Source of the DNA: Lentiprolixibacter aurantiacus
Lineage (GTDB): Bacteria; Bacteroidota; Bacteroidia; Flavobacteriales; Flavobacteriaceae
Assembly (NCBI RefSeq): GCF_026241225.1
Contig: NZ_JAPFQP010000001.1
Coordinates: 1-64,000 of the forward strand
Direction of reading: 5' to 3'
DNA: 64,000 nt
Within the stretch, counting starts at the first letter, position 1. The number at the start of each line of letters is the position of its first letter. A program made the translations under genes and the position numbers. Below the pieces are notes generated by a model that worked only from the letters and a program-made list of their open reading frames with translations, had not been told where the DNA came from and searched no databases. Shown piece by piece: positions 36,403 through 46,899 of the stretch.

Positions 36403-38157
36403 ATGCGTTACGAATCAAACCCCATACTGGATAAACTCCCCCAACACCTGAGACAATACATCAAACCCCAGGATTACAAGGATTATTCCCCTATTGACCA
36501 GGCCGTATGGCGCTATGTGATGCGTAAAAATGTGGATTACCTCAGCACAGTAGCCCATAAGTCGTACGTACAGGGACTCGAAAAAACAGGAATATCCATA
36601 GACCACATTCCCAATATGTATGGGATGAATCGCATCCTTAAAGAAATAGGGTGGGCAGCTGTAGCGGTAGATGGTTTTATTCCTCCTGCCGCTTTTATGG
36701 AGTTCCAGGCCTATAATGTGCTGGTAATTGCTTCAGACATCAGGCAATTGGAACACATTGAATACACACCGGCACCAGACATTATCCATGAAGGCGCAGG
36801 ACATGCCCCCATAATTGCGAATCCGGAATACGCGGAATACCTGAGGCGATTCGGGGAAATAGGCTGCAAGGCAATCTCCAGCGCAAAAGATTTTGAACTC
36901 TACGAAGCTGTTCGTTACCTCTCGATAATCAAGGAGGCCCCCGGAACCCCTGCAGAGGATATAGAAAAGGCAGAACAGCACATTGAAGAATTACAACAGA
37001 ACATGGGGGAACCCAGTGAAATGGCACTGATCCGAAACCTGCATTGGTGGACGGTGGAATACGGCCTTATAGGCACTTTGGAAAATCCTAAGATCTATGG
37101 CGCCGGACTGCTCTCCTCCATTGGGGAAAGCTCCTGGTGCATGACCGATGAAGTAAAGAAGATACTCTATTCCATCAAGGCTGCCCATACATCCTTTGAT
37201 ATCACAAAACCACAGCCCCAGTTGTTTGTCACCCCTGATTTTGCTTACCTCAGCGAAGTGCTGGAGGAATTTGCCAATACCATGTCTCTTAGAAAAGGTG
37301 GACTTAGCGGTGTAAAGAAGCTCATAGACTCTAAAGATCTGGGAACGGTAGAGCTCAGTACCGGCCTGCAGATATCCGGTAAGTTTAACAGCGTAATTGA
37401 GCATGATGGCAAACCTGTCTACATACAGACTGCAGGGGAAACAGCCCTGTCTTATCGCGAAAAGGAACTTGTAGGGCACGGTATAGAGCATCACCCAAAC
37501 GGCTTCGGAACGCCAGTGGGCAAACTGAAGGGAATCAATATCGCCATAGAGGACATGAGTCCGCGCGACCTTAAGGCCTACAATATCTATGAAGGAGAAC
37601 GCATTACCCTTGAATTTGAGGGAAATATCAGGGTTTCAGGCAAGATCATTACGGGCACGCGAAACCTAAGGGGAGAGATCATCCTGATCACATTTGAAGA
37701 CTGCAAGGTGACTCACGGCGACAATATCATTTTTGAACCTTCACTCGGTCTGTATAATATGGCCGTAGGCGAAAAGGTAGTCGCTGCCTTTAATGGCCCT
37801 GCAGACCTGAGCAGCTTTAACCTGATGACTCATAAAATATCGTCCACCACCATCAAACCTGAAAAATCTCCCGAGCGCCGTAAACTGGAGCAACTTTACG
37901 GACAGATACGGGATTTTCGCGAAGGGACCAACACTACCATTTCCCGGAACAAGGTATTTAAAGAGGTGTGTGATAATTACCCGGACGACTGGCTGCTATC
38001 GGTAGAGCTCTACGAACTGGCAAGAAGGAACCAGGATAATGACTTTGCTGTTGAAATTACGGAACATCTCGAAGCTGTAAAACAGCGCAATCCCAAATTA
38101 GGCCACCTCATTGATGACGGTCTGGCCCTGGTGGATGGAGTTACTGCAGCGAGCTGA
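36403..38157 (+). CDS. Aromatic amino acid hydroxylase (phenylalanine 4-monooxygenase type) with long C-terminal extension
   Basis: 584 residues, about twice a typical bacterial phenylalanine hydroxylase. The pterin-dependent catalytic domain is N-terminal: iron ligands HEGAGH (His129, His134) and Glu in WWTVEYGL (about 218), with GLLSSIGES near 235. It would convert Phe to Tyr with tetrahydropterin and O2. The C-terminal roughly 270 residues (from GLSGVKKLIDSKDLGTVEL) are beta-rich then helical, and I know them only as the usual tail of Bacteroidetes homologues. I give no symbol because substrate (Phe or Trp) is not proven. The stop overlaps the end of the convergent peptidase gene. Confidence 0.92.
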   Translation: MRYESNPILDKLPQHLRQYIKPQDYKDYSPIDQAVWRYVMRKNVDYLSTVAHKSYVQGLEKTGISIDHIPNMYGMNRILKEIGWAAVAVDGFIPPAAFMEFQAYNVLVIASDIRQLEHIEYTPAPDIIHEGAGHAPIIANPEYAEYLRRFGEIGCKAISSAKDFELYEAVRYLSIIKEAPGTPAEDIEKAEQHIEELQQNMGEPSEMALIRNLHWWTVEYGLIGTLENPKIYGAGLLSSIGESSWCMTDEVKKILYSIKAAHTSFDITKPQPQLFVTPDFAYLSEVLEEFANTMSLRKGGLSGVKKLIDSKDLGTVELSTGLQISGKFNSVIEHDGKPVYIQTAGETALSYREKELVGHGIEHHPNGFGTPVGKLKGINIAIEDMSPRDLKAYNIYEGERITLEFEGNIRVSGKIITGTRNLRGEIILITFEDCKVTHGDNIIFEPSLGLYNMAVGEKVVAAFNGPADLSSFNLMTHKISSTTIKPEKSPERRKLEQLYGQIRDFREGTNTTISRNKVFKEVCDNYPDDWLLSVELYELARRNQDNDFAVEITEHLEAVKQRNPKLGHLIDDGLALVDGVTAAS

Positions 38158-39859
38158 GTTTTGCAAGGTTAGCCGGACTCTCCAATAGCCTTGGAATGGA
38201 CAGTTGCTTAACGGCTAAATAACTCAAAGAAATATTTTGCTCATCCCTTTTAACTTCAAGGGAAACCGGTTTTTCTATACTACCGTATTCAATGCTATAG
38301 GTTACAAACTGGTCTCCTTCCCTAAGCCCGGCTTTATAGGCCTCAGAAGTTTCATCTATGGATTTGACTGACTTACGGCCTTCCGAAAATTCAAATCCCA
38401 GATCGAAGACCCGGGAGTTCAGGTCAAATTCGTACCCGAATTTTTTCAGTAGTTCTTTCAGTGGAAAAGGTTCACCATTTACAATATGTTTCTCGAAAAA
38501 GATACCGGCATCTGCACCCAAATAGGCTTCAAGTTCAGACAACCAATAAGCATGGGAGACTTTTTGCCCTTCGTTTACAGCGTCCTTCAGGATCCCCTGC
38601 ATGAGTTGATCTAAATTCTTCTCTCCACTAGTCTCTTTATAAATGAAATTGTCCAGCAAAAAAGCATATACAGCACCACGGTAGTACGCTAGCTTGCCAT
38701 AATCCTGATTTACCCAGAAGTTATCGTAATTGATCTCCGAATTAGGAGCGTCAACAACCGGCGAGGTATACAGGTTTCTAATGGTTTCGTTGAGCTGTTT
38801 TATAAAAAACATTCTTTCTGTGCCGCCTATTTCATATCTGCTGATGTTCTTGGCGGTATAGTAATCCGTAAATCCTTCACTAAACCAGTACTGTTCTTCT
38901 TCATTGTCATTCTTAATAGCATTCCCCGTCCAGTTATGCTGGAGTTCGTGGTTAAATAAATAGATAATCTGACTGAGTTCGGTGTATTTATTGTTGGATA
39001 TCTGACAGGCAAAAGAATTGGTCAATCCCGAACCCTGAAAGGCACTACCTCTTTCAATAGCCATCGGCCGCAACGTGACCGTAAAGTATTCCTGACTGTG
39101 ATCATCCCAGAAATTCCGCTGTGCCTCCAGGGTTTCCATCAGCACTTCAAAAACTTCGTTTTCAGTAAAGGGAATCCAGTCTCCACGTACTGCGAGTACA
39201 ATCCTGTTTCCCTTAATATCACCTTTCATCAGACGAAAATCCCCACCAACGAAAACCGCCATGTGAAATTTATCCAGAGATATGTCATTCAATTGCTGTA
39301 CTCTTTCTTTGCTTCCAAAACTATTGTGTATCACGAAATCTTCCGGAAATCCTTCCCATGAAAGAGATACCTGGCGGGTTTCTTTTGAAACCGACTCCCA
39401 GGAATCAGGAACCATAAATAAATTATGGGAAAAGATGTGAAAATATTCGGGTTGAATAATAGGCCGGTAGCATTCCCGGGGTTGTTCCTCCAGACTAAAA
39501 TCCTGTTTTAGCAGGTATTCAATAACCAGAGGGCCACCTTCACCATTATGATTAACCAAAATCCAGCTGCTGTCCTTGTTGATCTCCATTGCTCCCCCAA
39601 CCGGTGAAAGTAAATTAACCTCCTCAAGTGCATTGAACAGATCTTCCTGTCCCCAGGCCTTATCGTCATATTTGATCCTGGTAGTCCCGGAAATATCCGG
39701 TTCGAGTTCTAATTGCACCCTTAGAAGGGAAACACTATCCCTAACCTCTGGGCTGATGGTGTAATGTATGTCTGATGGTTCTTTTTTCTGGCATCCTACA
39801 ATAATGGCCAATAATAATACGATCAGCGATTGCCTGAAGGCAAGGTTGAATGTAGTCAT
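38141..39859 (-). CDS. M61-like glycyl aminopeptidase-type lipoprotein
   Basis: 572 residues. Signal LLLAIIVGCQKKEPSD gives a lipidated Cys23. The zinc site is LFNHELQHNWTG (His304, Glu305, His308) with a downstream Glu in WFSEGFTDYYTA about 20 residues on, as in the M61/gluzincin group. The C-terminal roughly 80 residues look like a PDZ domain (EAYKAGLREGDQFVTYSIEYG), also usual in M61. It is likely periplasmic or outer-membrane-bound. It ends inside the phhA-like gene 3' end (17-base overlap) and may be the last gene of the alaS-GSCFA run, since the gap to the GSCFA gene is 66 bases. Confidence 0.88.
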   Translation of the reverse strand: MTTFNLAFRQSLIVLLLAIIVGCQKKEPSDIHYTISPEVRDSVSLLRVQLELEPDISGTTRIKYDDKAWGQEDLFNALEEVNLLSPVGGAMEINKDSSWILVNHNGEGGPLVIEYLLKQDFSLEEQPRECYRPIIQPEYFHIFSHNLFMVPDSWESVSKETRQVSLSWEGFPEDFVIHNSFGSKERVQQLNDISLDKFHMAVFVGGDFRLMKGDIKGNRIVLAVRGDWIPFTENEVFEVLMETLEAQRNFWDDHSQEYFTVTLRPMAIERGSAFQGSGLTNSFACQISNNKYTELSQIIYLFNHELQHNWTGNAIKNDNEEEQYWFSEGFTDYYTAKNISRYEIGGTERMFFIKQLNETIRNLYTSPVVDAPNSEINYDNFWVNQDYGKLAYYRGAVYAFLLDNFIYKETSGEKNLDQLMQGILKDAVNEGQKVSHAYWLSELEAYLGADAGIFFEKHIVNGEPFPLKELLKKFGYEFDLNSRVFDLGFEFSEGRKSVKSIDETSEAYKAGLREGDQFVTYSIEYGSIEKPVSLEVKRDEQNISLSYLAVKQLSIPRLLESPANLAKLSSLQ

Positions 39860-39925
39860 GAATACGGTTTGGTTAATAGACGAATACTAAAACTGACTGT
39901 TACAAAAATGCGAGAAATTTCAATA

Positions 39926-40870
39926 TCAGAATGACATGAAGGGGTATCTTTCCTGTATAGCGGCAGTCCTCAGTTGTAGGGCCTGTAAAAATTTTTGGTG
40001 TGATTCACTTTCGGGAAAATTCGGACGATGGGCCATTCCTTTTCTGATGGCACATACTTCCTCCATGTCTTTATAGGCTTCCTCATCGATCCACGACTGC
40101 CTGAATTTTTCCCAGATGTAATCAACTGCTAATTCATTTGGATGCACCATATCCACAGCGTAGAAACGGTAATCCCGAAGTTCGTCCATCATCAACTCAT
40201 AAGCGGGAAAATAAGACACCTTGTCAGAGGCAACGAGCTTCTGTACAGCCGTAATCAGGTGTGCCTTGCTACGCTGGTTTTCCACAAAACCGTCCTTTAG
40301 ATGACGCACAGGTGAAACAGAAAAAACCACCTGGACGTCCGTGTTTAGGTGGCCTATCATATCTATAATACTGCCCAGACAAGTTTGAATATCCTCCACC
40401 TCCCACAGCACTTTGGCAAACTGCTTCTGTGGAACCTTATGGCAATTGGCCACCCATTTGCCGTTTTCCCTGAGTTGATACCCCCAGGCCGAACCCAGGG
40501 TAATAAAAATATGAGTTGCCTGAGTTATAGCCGCCTGAGTTGCCTTGAGCTGTTTGTTAAGAACTTCAAGAAGTGCTTCTTCACTATTTTGGCTTACCCG
40601 GGAATGCGCTTCAAAACTATGCCATTGTTCATTGAGCATAAATACATCCTCCCGGGTAAAAGCCCGTTCGCGCACAAGGCGTTGAATAAGCCCCTCAATA
40701 GCTTTTGGATGGAAATAAATTCCCAGGGGGTTGATACAGGACTGAAACTGATAATAGGCCAGTTTAGCACCAATATGCTCGGCAAAACAGGACCCCAGAA
40801 GCAAAACCTTGCTCCCATAATCAATAGAAGGTGATTCCTTATGCAGGGGTATCCTGGTCTGTAATTCCAT
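39926..40870 (-). CDS. GSCFA domain protein
   Basis: 314 residues. Residues about 25-45 read SKVLLLGSCFAEHIGAKLAY, the signature that gives the family its name, and ITQATHIFITLGSAWGYQL, PVRHLKDG and YFPAYELMMDELRDYRFYA are the following motifs. Distantly related to SGNH/GDSL hydrolases: Ser in GSCFA and the late Asp-x-x-His in AVDMVHPNELAVDYIW. Substrate is unknown. It lies 65 bases downstream of alaS and probably shares its transcript. Confidence 0.94.
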   Translation of the reverse strand: MELQTRIPLHKESPSIDYGSKVLLLGSCFAEHIGAKLAYYQFQSCINPLGIYFHPKAIEGLIQRLVRERAFTREDVFMLNEQWHSFEAHSRVSQNSEEALLEVLNKQLKATQAAITQATHIFITLGSAWGYQLRENGKWVANCHKVPQKQFAKVLWEVEDIQTCLGSIIDMIGHLNTDVQVVFSVSPVRHLKDGFVENQRSKAHLITAVQKLVASDKVSYFPAYELMMDELRDYRFYAVDMVHPNELAVDYIWEKFRQSWIDEEAYKDMEEVCAIRKGMAHRPNFPESESHQKFLQALQLRTAAIQERYPFMSF

Positions 40871-40935
40871 ATATTGGTCTTTTCCCTAAATCGGGAGAAA
40901 GGTTAATGTACTCTAGCTGCTCCCCTTGCTACTTG

Positions 40936-43554
40936 CTATTCGCTTATGAAGGATCGGGCCGCCTCAAGTGCCTTTTGAATACCGTCAGGGTTTTTCCCTC
41001 CGGCTGTGGCAAAAAACGGTTGTCCGCCTCCACCACCGCTTATATATTTACCCAGTTCGCGTACTATGGCGCCTGCATTCAGCTTGTTTTTTTCTACCAG
41101 GGGTTTTGAGATATAGCAACTCAAAAGTGCTTTACCTCCTTGTTCTGCTGCCAGCAGCAAAAAGAGATTGTCGTACTGTCCACCAAGCTCAAAAGCAAGG
41201 TCTTTCATGCCTGAAGCATCCAGGTCTACTTTCCTGGCCAGGAAATTTATTCCGCCAACTTCCTCGAATTCCCGGGAAAGCTCCTGCTTGAGGCTTCCGG
41301 CCTTCTCGCGCAAAAGGGATTCTATTTCTTTTTTAAGCTGGGCATTTTCTTCCTGCAATGATTTTACGGATTCCACTGCATTCTTACCCCCTTTAAAAAG
41401 AGATTTTATTTCCTGCAGGTCCTGCAAATGCTCCTCATAGTAGTTGCGAGCCGCATCGGAAGTGATGGCCTCTATCCTTCTTATACCTGCTGCTATGGCG
41501 CTTTCGGAGACAATCTTAAAATGCCAGATATCGCCGGTACGATTTACGTGCGTACCTCCGCACAATTCTATGGATTCTCCAAAACGTATGGTGCGAACCT
41601 CTTCCCCGTATTTTTCTCCAAACAAGGCCATTGCTCCCTGCTGCAGGGCCTCCTGCATGGGAATAGCCCGGTTCTCCTGAAGCGGCAGGTTCTCCTGAAT
41701 GCGTTCGTTGACAAACTGTTCTACCTGCTCCAGTTCCTCTTCGGTCATTTTGGAAAAGTGGGAAAAATCAAAACGGAGGTAGCGGGAATGCACGGCAGAT
41801 CCCTTCTGTTCCACATGAGTGCCCAACACTTTGCGAAGTGCCTGGTGCAGGAGGTGGGTAGCAGAATGGTTAGCTGCCGTACGCCTCCTCTGCCCGGCAT
41901 CTACAACTGCGGTAAGCGGCAGCTCCAGATCTTTGGGCAGTTCTTTTGCAAAATGCACAATTTCGTTGTTTTCGCGTTTGGTATCCACAATGTAAGCCAC
42001 ATCACCGTCCGGTGTTTCGAGGTATCCTTTGTCTCCTACCTGTCCGCCACCTTCAGGATAAAATGGGGTTGGGGTAAAAACCAATTGATATTGCTCACCC
42101 TCCTTTTTGGTGCTGACCTTGCGGTATTTGAGCAAGTTTACACTGGCCTCAAGCTGGTCGTATCCCACAAACTCCTGGGATGTCCCCTGCTTGAGCACAA
42201 TCCAGTCTTCCTTGGTAACTTCCGATGCAGACTTGGAGCGGGATTTTTGTTCCTGCATAGCCTCCTCAAAGCCCTGTTCATCTAGGCTGTATCCCTTTTC
42301 TTCCAGGATCAGAGCGGTCAGATCAATGGGGAAGCCATAGGTGTCATACAACTCAAAGGCCTTTCTGCCATCCATAACTTTGCCTTTGGTTTTCTTCAGG
42401 CTTTGTTCCAGCAACAGCAATCCCTGCTCAAGGGTTTTGAGGAAGGAATGCTCTTCTTCCCGGATCACGTTTTCAATCAGCTGTTGTTGCTCGGAAAGTT
42501 CCGGGAAAGCCTCTCCCATGGCTTCGGTCAACACAGGAGTTAGCTTGTATATGAAGGGCTCCTGAATATTCAAAAAGGTAAAGCCGTAACGAATGGCACG
42601 CCTCAGGATCCTTCGGATAACATAACCTGCTCCTGTATTGCTTGGCAGCTGTCCATCTGCTATGGCAAAGGCCACGGCACGGATGTGATCGGAAATAACC
42701 CGAATAGCCACATCAACAGCCTCATCTTTTCCGTAAGACAGCCCGGTAAACCGTTCCAGTGCCTGTATCAAGGGCTGGAATATGTCAGTATCGTAATTGG
42801 ATTTAACTCCCTGCAAAGCCATACAGAGACGTTCAAAACCCATCCCGGTATCCACGTGTTTTTCCGGCAGGGGTTCCAGCTGACCATTAGATTTCCTGTT
42901 GTATTGTATAAAGACCAGGTTCCATATTTCAATTACATGGGGGTGGTCCTGATTTACCAGGCTGGCGCCGTTTACTTCTGCCTTTTCTTCGGCGGACCTG
43001 AGGTCTACATGGATTTCCGAACAGGGGCCACAGGGGCCCTGATCTCCCATCTCCCAGAAGTTGTCCTTTTTGTCGCCCATAAGGATGCGCTCTTCCGGAA
43101 TTATACCTTTCCAGAAATCATAAGCTTCCTGGTCCATCTCCAGCTGGTCTTCATCGGTACTGCCCTCAAATACGGTAACATACAGGGTTTCCGGATCAAT
43201 TTTGTAGACTTCGGTCAGCAATTCCCATGCCCAGGAAATAGCCTCTTTTTTGAAATAATCCCCAAAACTCCAGTTCCCTAACATCTCGAACATGGTATGG
43301 TGGTAAGTATCCTTGCCTACTTCCTCCAGATCATTGTGCTTACCACTCACCCTCAGGCATTTTTGGGTATCGGCAATCCTGGGGTATTTTGAACGGGTGT
43401 TTCCCAGAAAGAACTCCTTAAACTGGTTCATTCCTGCATTGGTAAACATTAAGGTGGGATCATCTTTGATCACCATGGGTGCAGAGGCCACAATTTTGTG
43501 TTTCTTACCCTCGAAAAAATCCAGAAAAGCTGCCCTGATATTCTTGGAATTCAT
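40936..43554 (-). CDS. alaS: Alanine--tRNA ligase
   Basis: 872 residues from the Met at 43554 ([20 protein letters not shown]). The reading frame is open for a further 555 bases upstream, but that stretch is antisense to the divergent M23 gene and lacks any family sequence, so I reject it. Catalytic domain: [14 protein letters not shown] and [20 protein letters not shown]; editing domain: [13 protein letters not shown] with [12 protein letters not shown] (zinc-binding His and Cys); C-terminal oligomerisation region: coiled-coil about 700-760 and a Gly-rich [18 protein letters not shown] at the end. Full length and complete. Confidence 0.98.
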   Translation of the reverse strand: MNSKNIRAAFLDFFEGKKHKIVASAPMVIKDDPTLMFTNAGMNQFKEFFLGNTRSKYPRIADTQKCLRVSGKHNDLEEVGKDTYHHTMFEMLGNWSFGDYFKKEAISWAWELLTEVYKIDPETLYVTVFEGSTDEDQLEMDQEAYDFWKGIIPEERILMGDKKDNFWEMGDQGPCGPCSEIHVDLRSAEEKAEVNGASLVNQDHPHVIEIWNLVFIQYNRKSNGQLEPLPEKHVDTGMGFERLCMALQGVKSNYDTDIFQPLIQALERFTGLSYGKDEAVDVAIRVISDHIRAVAFAIADGQLPSNTGAGYVIRRILRRAIRYGFTFLNIQEPFIYKLTPVLTEAMGEAFPELSEQQQLIENVIREEEHSFLKTLEQGLLLLEQSLKKTKGKVMDGRKAFELYDTYGFPIDLTALILEEKGYSLDEQGFEEAMQEQKSRSKSASEVTKEDWIVLKQGTSQEFVGYDQLEASVNLLKYRKVSTKKEGEQYQLVFTPTPFYPEGGGQVGDKGYLETPDGDVAYIVDTKRENNEIVHFAKELPKDLELPLTAVVDAGQRRRTAANHSATHLLHQALRKVLGTHVEQKGSAVHSRYLRFDFSHFSKMTEEELEQVEQFVNERIQENLPLQENRAIPMQEALQQGAMALFGEKYGEEVRTIRFGESIELCGGTHVNRTGDIWHFKIVSESAIAAGIRRIEAITSDAARNYYEEHLQDLQEIKSLFKGGKNAVESVKSLQEENAQLKKEIESLLREKAGSLKQELSREFEEVGGINFLARKVDLDASGMKDLAFELGGQYDNLFLLLAAEQGGKALLSCYISKPLVEKNKLNAGAIVRELGKYISGGGGGQPFFATAGGKNPDGIQKALEAARSFISE

Positions 43555-43604
43555 AGAAATAGCTGGAGTTTGAGTAATTTTAAGGCGTTGTACAAAACAA
43601 TTTT

Positions 43605-43612
43605 TATATTTG
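43605..43612 (+). promoter_or_regulatory. Probable -7 element for the M23/MerR unit
   Basis: TATATTTG exactly fits TAnnTTTG, 48 bases upstream of the ATG at 43660. The -33 region is not clear: the nearest TTG is 14 bases upstream, outside the usual range. Confidence 0.35.
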
Positions 43613-43659
43613 TTTGTTCGCATTAAAACGAATGCACAAAAATAGGATAAAATCCCTTC

Positions 43660-44637
43660 ATGTCTAAGGTAAAGTACTATTACGATCCGGATACCTTGTC
43701 CTATCGGAAGATAGAACCCAAAAAGTCCCGCAAATACCGGAACATTTTCCTGTTTGTCCTGGGCGCGGCCATTTTTGGAACCATGATGCATATCTTTCTG
43801 CTCAACACCAATATCCTGAATACACCGCGTGAACTTTCGCTTCAGCGGGAAGTCAAAAATTTTGAATTGCAGTACGATCTCCTGAACAGGAAGCTGGAAC
43901 AGATGGAAAATGTACTGGCCAATATTGAAGACCGCGACAATAATATCTACCGGCTTTATTTTGAGGCCAATCCCATACCGGATGAGCAGAGGAGAGCGGG
44001 CTTTGGAGGGGTAAACCGCTATAAATCCCTGGAAGGTTTCAACAATTCCGAGATGATCATCGCCACCACCAAAAGGCTGGATGTTATACAAAAGCAGATG
44101 GTTATCCAATCCAAATCCCTCGATGAGATTGCAAAGATGGCCGAAGAAAAAGAAAAACTCCTGCAGGCCATACCGGCCATACAGCCCGTTAACAATGAAG
44201 AGTTAACCCGAATGGCTTCCGGCTACGGCTGGCGTTCCGATCCGTTTACCAAAGCACGAAAAATGCACTGGGGCATGGATTTCACGGCCCCCAGGGGCAC
44301 TCCCATTTACGCTGCCGGGGATGGGGTTGTTAAGCGGGCAGACAACAGGGCTTCCGGCTTTGGAAAGCATATCAGGATAGACCACGGGTATGGCTACCTA
44401 ACACTCTATGCCCACCTGAGTAAATACAACGTAAAGAAGGGGCAAAAGGTAAAACGGGGAGATCTTATCGGCTTTGTTGGCAGTACGGGACGTTCCGAGG
44501 CGCCCCACCTGCATTATGAGGTGTGGAAAGAGGGCCAGAAAATCAACCCGATCAATTTTTATTACGGCAGTTTAACTGCTGAGGAGTTTGCCAATATGCT
44601 CAAGTTCGCCAATCAAGAAAACCAATCCCTGGATTAA
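43660..44637 (+). CDS. M23 (LytM) family peptidase, membrane-anchored
   Basis: 325 residues. A basic N-terminus ([20 protein letters not shown]) then one membrane helix ([20 protein letters not shown], residues about 28-47), a helical coiled-coil-like region (about 60-170), then the LytM domain: [38 protein letters not shown], and the zinc motif HLHYEVW. An EnvC/NlpD-like role in septal peptidoglycan cleavage, or direct endopeptidase activity, are both possible. It is divergent from alaS (105-base gap), and its stop overlaps the start of the MerR gene (TAATG). Confidence 0.93.
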   Translation: MSKVKYYYDPDTLSYRKIEPKKSRKYRNIFLFVLGAAIFGTMMHIFLLNTNILNTPRELSLQREVKNFELQYDLLNRKLEQMENVLANIEDRDNNIYRLYFEANPIPDEQRRAGFGGVNRYKSLEGFNNSEMIIATTKRLDVIQKQMVIQSKSLDEIAKMAEEKEKLLQAIPAIQPVNNEELTRMASGYGWRSDPFTKARKMHWGMDFTAPRGTPIYAAGDGVVKRADNRASGFGKHIRIDHGYGYLTLYAHLSKYNVKKGQKVKRGDLIGFVGSTGRSEAPHLHYEVWKEGQKINPINFYYGSLTAEEFANMLKFANQENQSLD

Positions 44638-44966
44638 TGCATATCGATCTACCAGAAAAACGCTATTATGGCATTGGTGAAGTAGCCAGGGCGTTCGATG
44701 TGAACACCTCACTCATTCGCTTCTGGGAGAAGGAATTCGATGTAATCCAACCCAAAAAGAACGCCAAAGGCAATCGTAAATTCACTCAGGAAGACATCAA
44801 AAACCTGCAGCTGATCTACCACCTGGTCAAAGAACGGGGCTTTACCCTGGAGGGTGCCAAAACCCACCTCCGTGAAGAACGGCTAAAAACCCTTAACAAT
44901 TTTGAGATCATTCAGAAACTGGAACGTGTCAAGGCTGAGCTGAAAAAGATCAAAGATCAGCTCTGA
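44637..44966 (+). CDS. MerR-type transcription regulator
   Basis: 109 residues, short for MerR. The DNA-binding half reads YYGIGEVARAFDVNTSLIRF then WEKEFDVIQPKKNAKGNRKF, the typical HTH_17/MerR helix-turn-helix plus wing, then a dimerisation helix (TFERGFTLEGAK replaced here by KERGFTLEGAKTHLREERL) and a C-terminal coiled-coil (KLERVKAELKKIKDQL). No effector-binding domain is present. Start is coupled to the M23 stop, so it probably regulates or is co-expressed with cell-wall genes. Target unknown. Confidence 0.9.
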   Translation: MHIDLPEKRYYGIGEVARAFDVNTSLIRFWEKEFDVIQPKKNAKGNRKFTQEDIKNLQLIYHLVKERGFTLEGAKTHLREERLKTLNNFEIIQKLERVKAELKKIKDQL

Positions 44967-45025
44967 TGTAACAGATTCGTCTTAATTGCGACTAATAGAT
45001 TACCTAACTATAAAATATCTTTCAC

Positions 45026-45625
45026 ATGAAAAAATGGTTAATTCCCGTAATTATCCTGGTTGTGCTGGCTTTTGTAATGTACAACTGGGCAGTAGGATTC
45101 AATAATACAGCTGTAGAATATGAAGCCAATGCCAAGACGGCCTGGTCCAATGTAGAAAGCGCATATCAGAGGAGAAACGACCTGATCGGAAATCTGGTAA
45201 AAACCGTACAGGGGGCGGCCGATTTTGAACGAACTACCCTTACCGAAGTCATTGAAGCCAGGGCCAAGGCCACAGCCACTAACATTGATGTGGAAAACCT
45301 GACCCCGGAGAGCATGGCCGCTTTCCAGCAGGCCCAATCCGGCCTTTCATCGGCCCTGTCGAGATTGCTGGTTACCATTGAACGCTATCCGGACCTCAAG
45401 GCCAACCAGAATTTCCTGGACCTGCAATCCCAGCTCGAAAGCACTGAAAACCGGATTAATGTGGAGCGGAACCGGTTTAATGAGGCGGTGAATATCTATG
45501 ACATCCACACCACTAAATTCCCCAATAAAATCCTGGCCGGATGGTTTGGATTTGAGGAAATGGCCCGTTACCAGGCAGAAGCCGGGTCCGAACAGGCACC
45601 TGAAGTGGATTTTGAGTTCAACTAG
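45026..45625 (+). CDS. LemA family protein
   Basis: 199 residues. Short N-terminus with one membrane helix (WLIPVIILVVLAFVMYNWAVGFNN), then the LemA helical domain with AWSNVESAYQRRNDLIGNLV, VKTVQGAADFERTTL, and SALSRLLVTIERYPDLKAN in the expected order, then NVERNRFNEAVNIYDIHTTK. Function is not known; LemA often sits with TPM-domain proteins, exactly as here: the next gene begins 3 bases after its stop. Confidence 0.96.
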   Translation: MKKWLIPVIILVVLAFVMYNWAVGFNNTAVEYEANAKTAWSNVESAYQRRNDLIGNLVKTVQGAADFERTTLTEVIEARAKATATNIDVENLTPESMAAFQQAQSGLSSALSRLLVTIERYPDLKANQNFLDLQSQLESTENRINVERNRFNEAVNIYDIHTTKFPNKILAGWFGFEEMARYQAEAGSEQAPEVDFEFN

Positions 45626-45628
45626 CCC

Positions 45629-46072
45629 ATGGACAACTCCAAGGTAGAAGCATTCCTCACCCAGGAGGAAGAACAGGAAATAGTAGACGCCATCCTTGAG
45701 GCCGAGCGGGATACCTCCGGAGAAATAAGGGTACACCTGGAAGCGACTGCCAAAAAAGACCATTTTGAGCGGGCGATGGAGGTATTCCACCTTCTGAAAA
45801 TGGACAATACCCGCGAACGAAACGGAGTACTGCTCTATGTTGCTGTTCAGGACCATCGATTTGTGATCTATGGCGATTCCGGCATCAACAAAGTAGTACC
45901 TCATGATTTCTGGAACAAGACAAAAGACCTTATTCAAGAACACTTTAAAAAAGGACATTTTAAACAAGGTATAATTGAGGGGGTGCTGATGGCTGGCAAA
46001 GAACTAAAAACCCATTTTCCATGGCACCCGGATGATGAAAATGAATTGAGCAATGAAGTTTCGAGGGGTTAG
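45629..46072 (+). CDS. TPM domain protein
   Basis: 147 residues, no signal peptide. TPM (YgcG) domain: IVDAILEAERDTSGEIRVHL, ERNGVLLYVAVQDHRFVIYG, DSGINKVVPHDFWNKTKDLI. It follows lemA by 3 bases and overlaps the next TPM gene by 20 bases. TPM proteins occur in envelope or photosystem repair-related operons; role here is unknown but clearly linked to LemA. Confidence 0.9.
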   Translation: MDNSKVEAFLTQEEEQEIVDAILEAERDTSGEIRVHLEATAKKDHFERAMEVFHLLKMDNTRERNGVLLYVAVQDHRFVIYGDSGINKVVPHDFWNKTKDLIQEHFKKGHFKQGIIEGVLMAGKELKTHFPWHPDDENELSNEVSRG

Positions 46073-46847
46073 TATTTTACTGCTGTTCCTGAGCTGGAAC
46101 GTACTGCTGGGACAGTTCGAAATCCCGGAGAAACCTGCTTTGGAGACCAGTGTGTACGACTATGTGAACCTACTCTCTGCCAGCCAAAAAACAAGTCTTG
46201 AGCAAAAACTCATCCGCTATGCCGACAGCACTTCCACCCAGATCGTTGCCATCATCATCGATACGACGAACGGGGAAGACATCAACTTCCTGGGGGCACA
46301 GTGGGGCCAGAAATGGGGTATTGGGCAGGCCGACAAAGACAACGGCATCCTCATTCTCCTGGCAGAAGGAGACCGCAGGATAGCCATCAATACGGGGTAC
46401 GGGGTTGAGGAGTTCCTTACCGATGCCATGTCCAAGAGGATTATTGAACAGCGTATAATTCCACAGTTCCGTGCTGGTGATTACTATGCAGGGCTCAATG
46501 CCGGGGCTGATGCGATTTTTGAAGTACTTACCGGGCAGTTTGAAGAAGACCGAACCTTCCACAAATCAAAGGATTTTCCTTTTGAAAAGATCCTGCCCTT
46601 AATCATTTTCATAGTCATTATCATTATTCTCTCTGCCCGTAACCGAAGAGGTGGTGGTGGCCGCAGGGGTGGCCGCAAAAGAGGACTCGATATCTGGGAT
46701 GTCATTATTCTGAGCAATATGGGTCGTGGAGGATATCGCGGTTCTTCTGGCCGTGGATTTGGCGGAGGCGGCTTCGGCGGAGGCGGCTTTGGTGGCGGCT
46801 TTGGCGGAGGTGGCTTTGGTGGCGGAGGTGCTTCAGGAGGATGGTAA
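46053..46847 (+). CDS. Membrane TPM domain protein with Gly-rich tail
   Basis: 264 residues. Signal peptide (LLFLSWNVLLGQ), then a TPM domain (DYVNLLSASQKTSLEQKLIR, STQIVAIIIDTTNGEDIN, KDNGILILLAEGDRRIAINT), a membrane helix (ILPLIIFIVIIIILSA, residues about 188-205), a basic stretch RRGGGGRRGGRKR, and a C-terminal low-complexity GFGGGG repeat ending in GASGGW. This is the YgcG layout. It is the third gene of the lemA cluster, overlapping the previous gene. Confidence 0.92.
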   Translation: MKFRGVSILLLFLSWNVLLGQFEIPEKPALETSVYDYVNLLSASQKTSLEQKLIRYADSTSTQIVAIIIDTTNGEDINFLGAQWGQKWGIGQADKDNGILILLAEGDRRIAINTGYGVEEFLTDAMSKRIIEQRIIPQFRAGDYYAGLNAGADAIFEVLTGQFEEDRTFHKSKDFPFEKILPLIIFIVIIIILSARNRRGGGGRRGGRKRGLDIWDVIILSNMGRGGYRGSSGRGFGGGGFGGGGFGGGFGGGGFGGGGASGGW

Positions 46848-46899
46848 AAAGCAACCTTTTACTTAATTAAGTATCCTTAGCGACAAAACCTGACATATA

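Noticed and set aside
43555-44109. An N-terminal extension of alaS
   Set aside because: The frame stays open but overlaps the M23 gene on the other strand and lacks any synthetase sequence; length without it fits the family.
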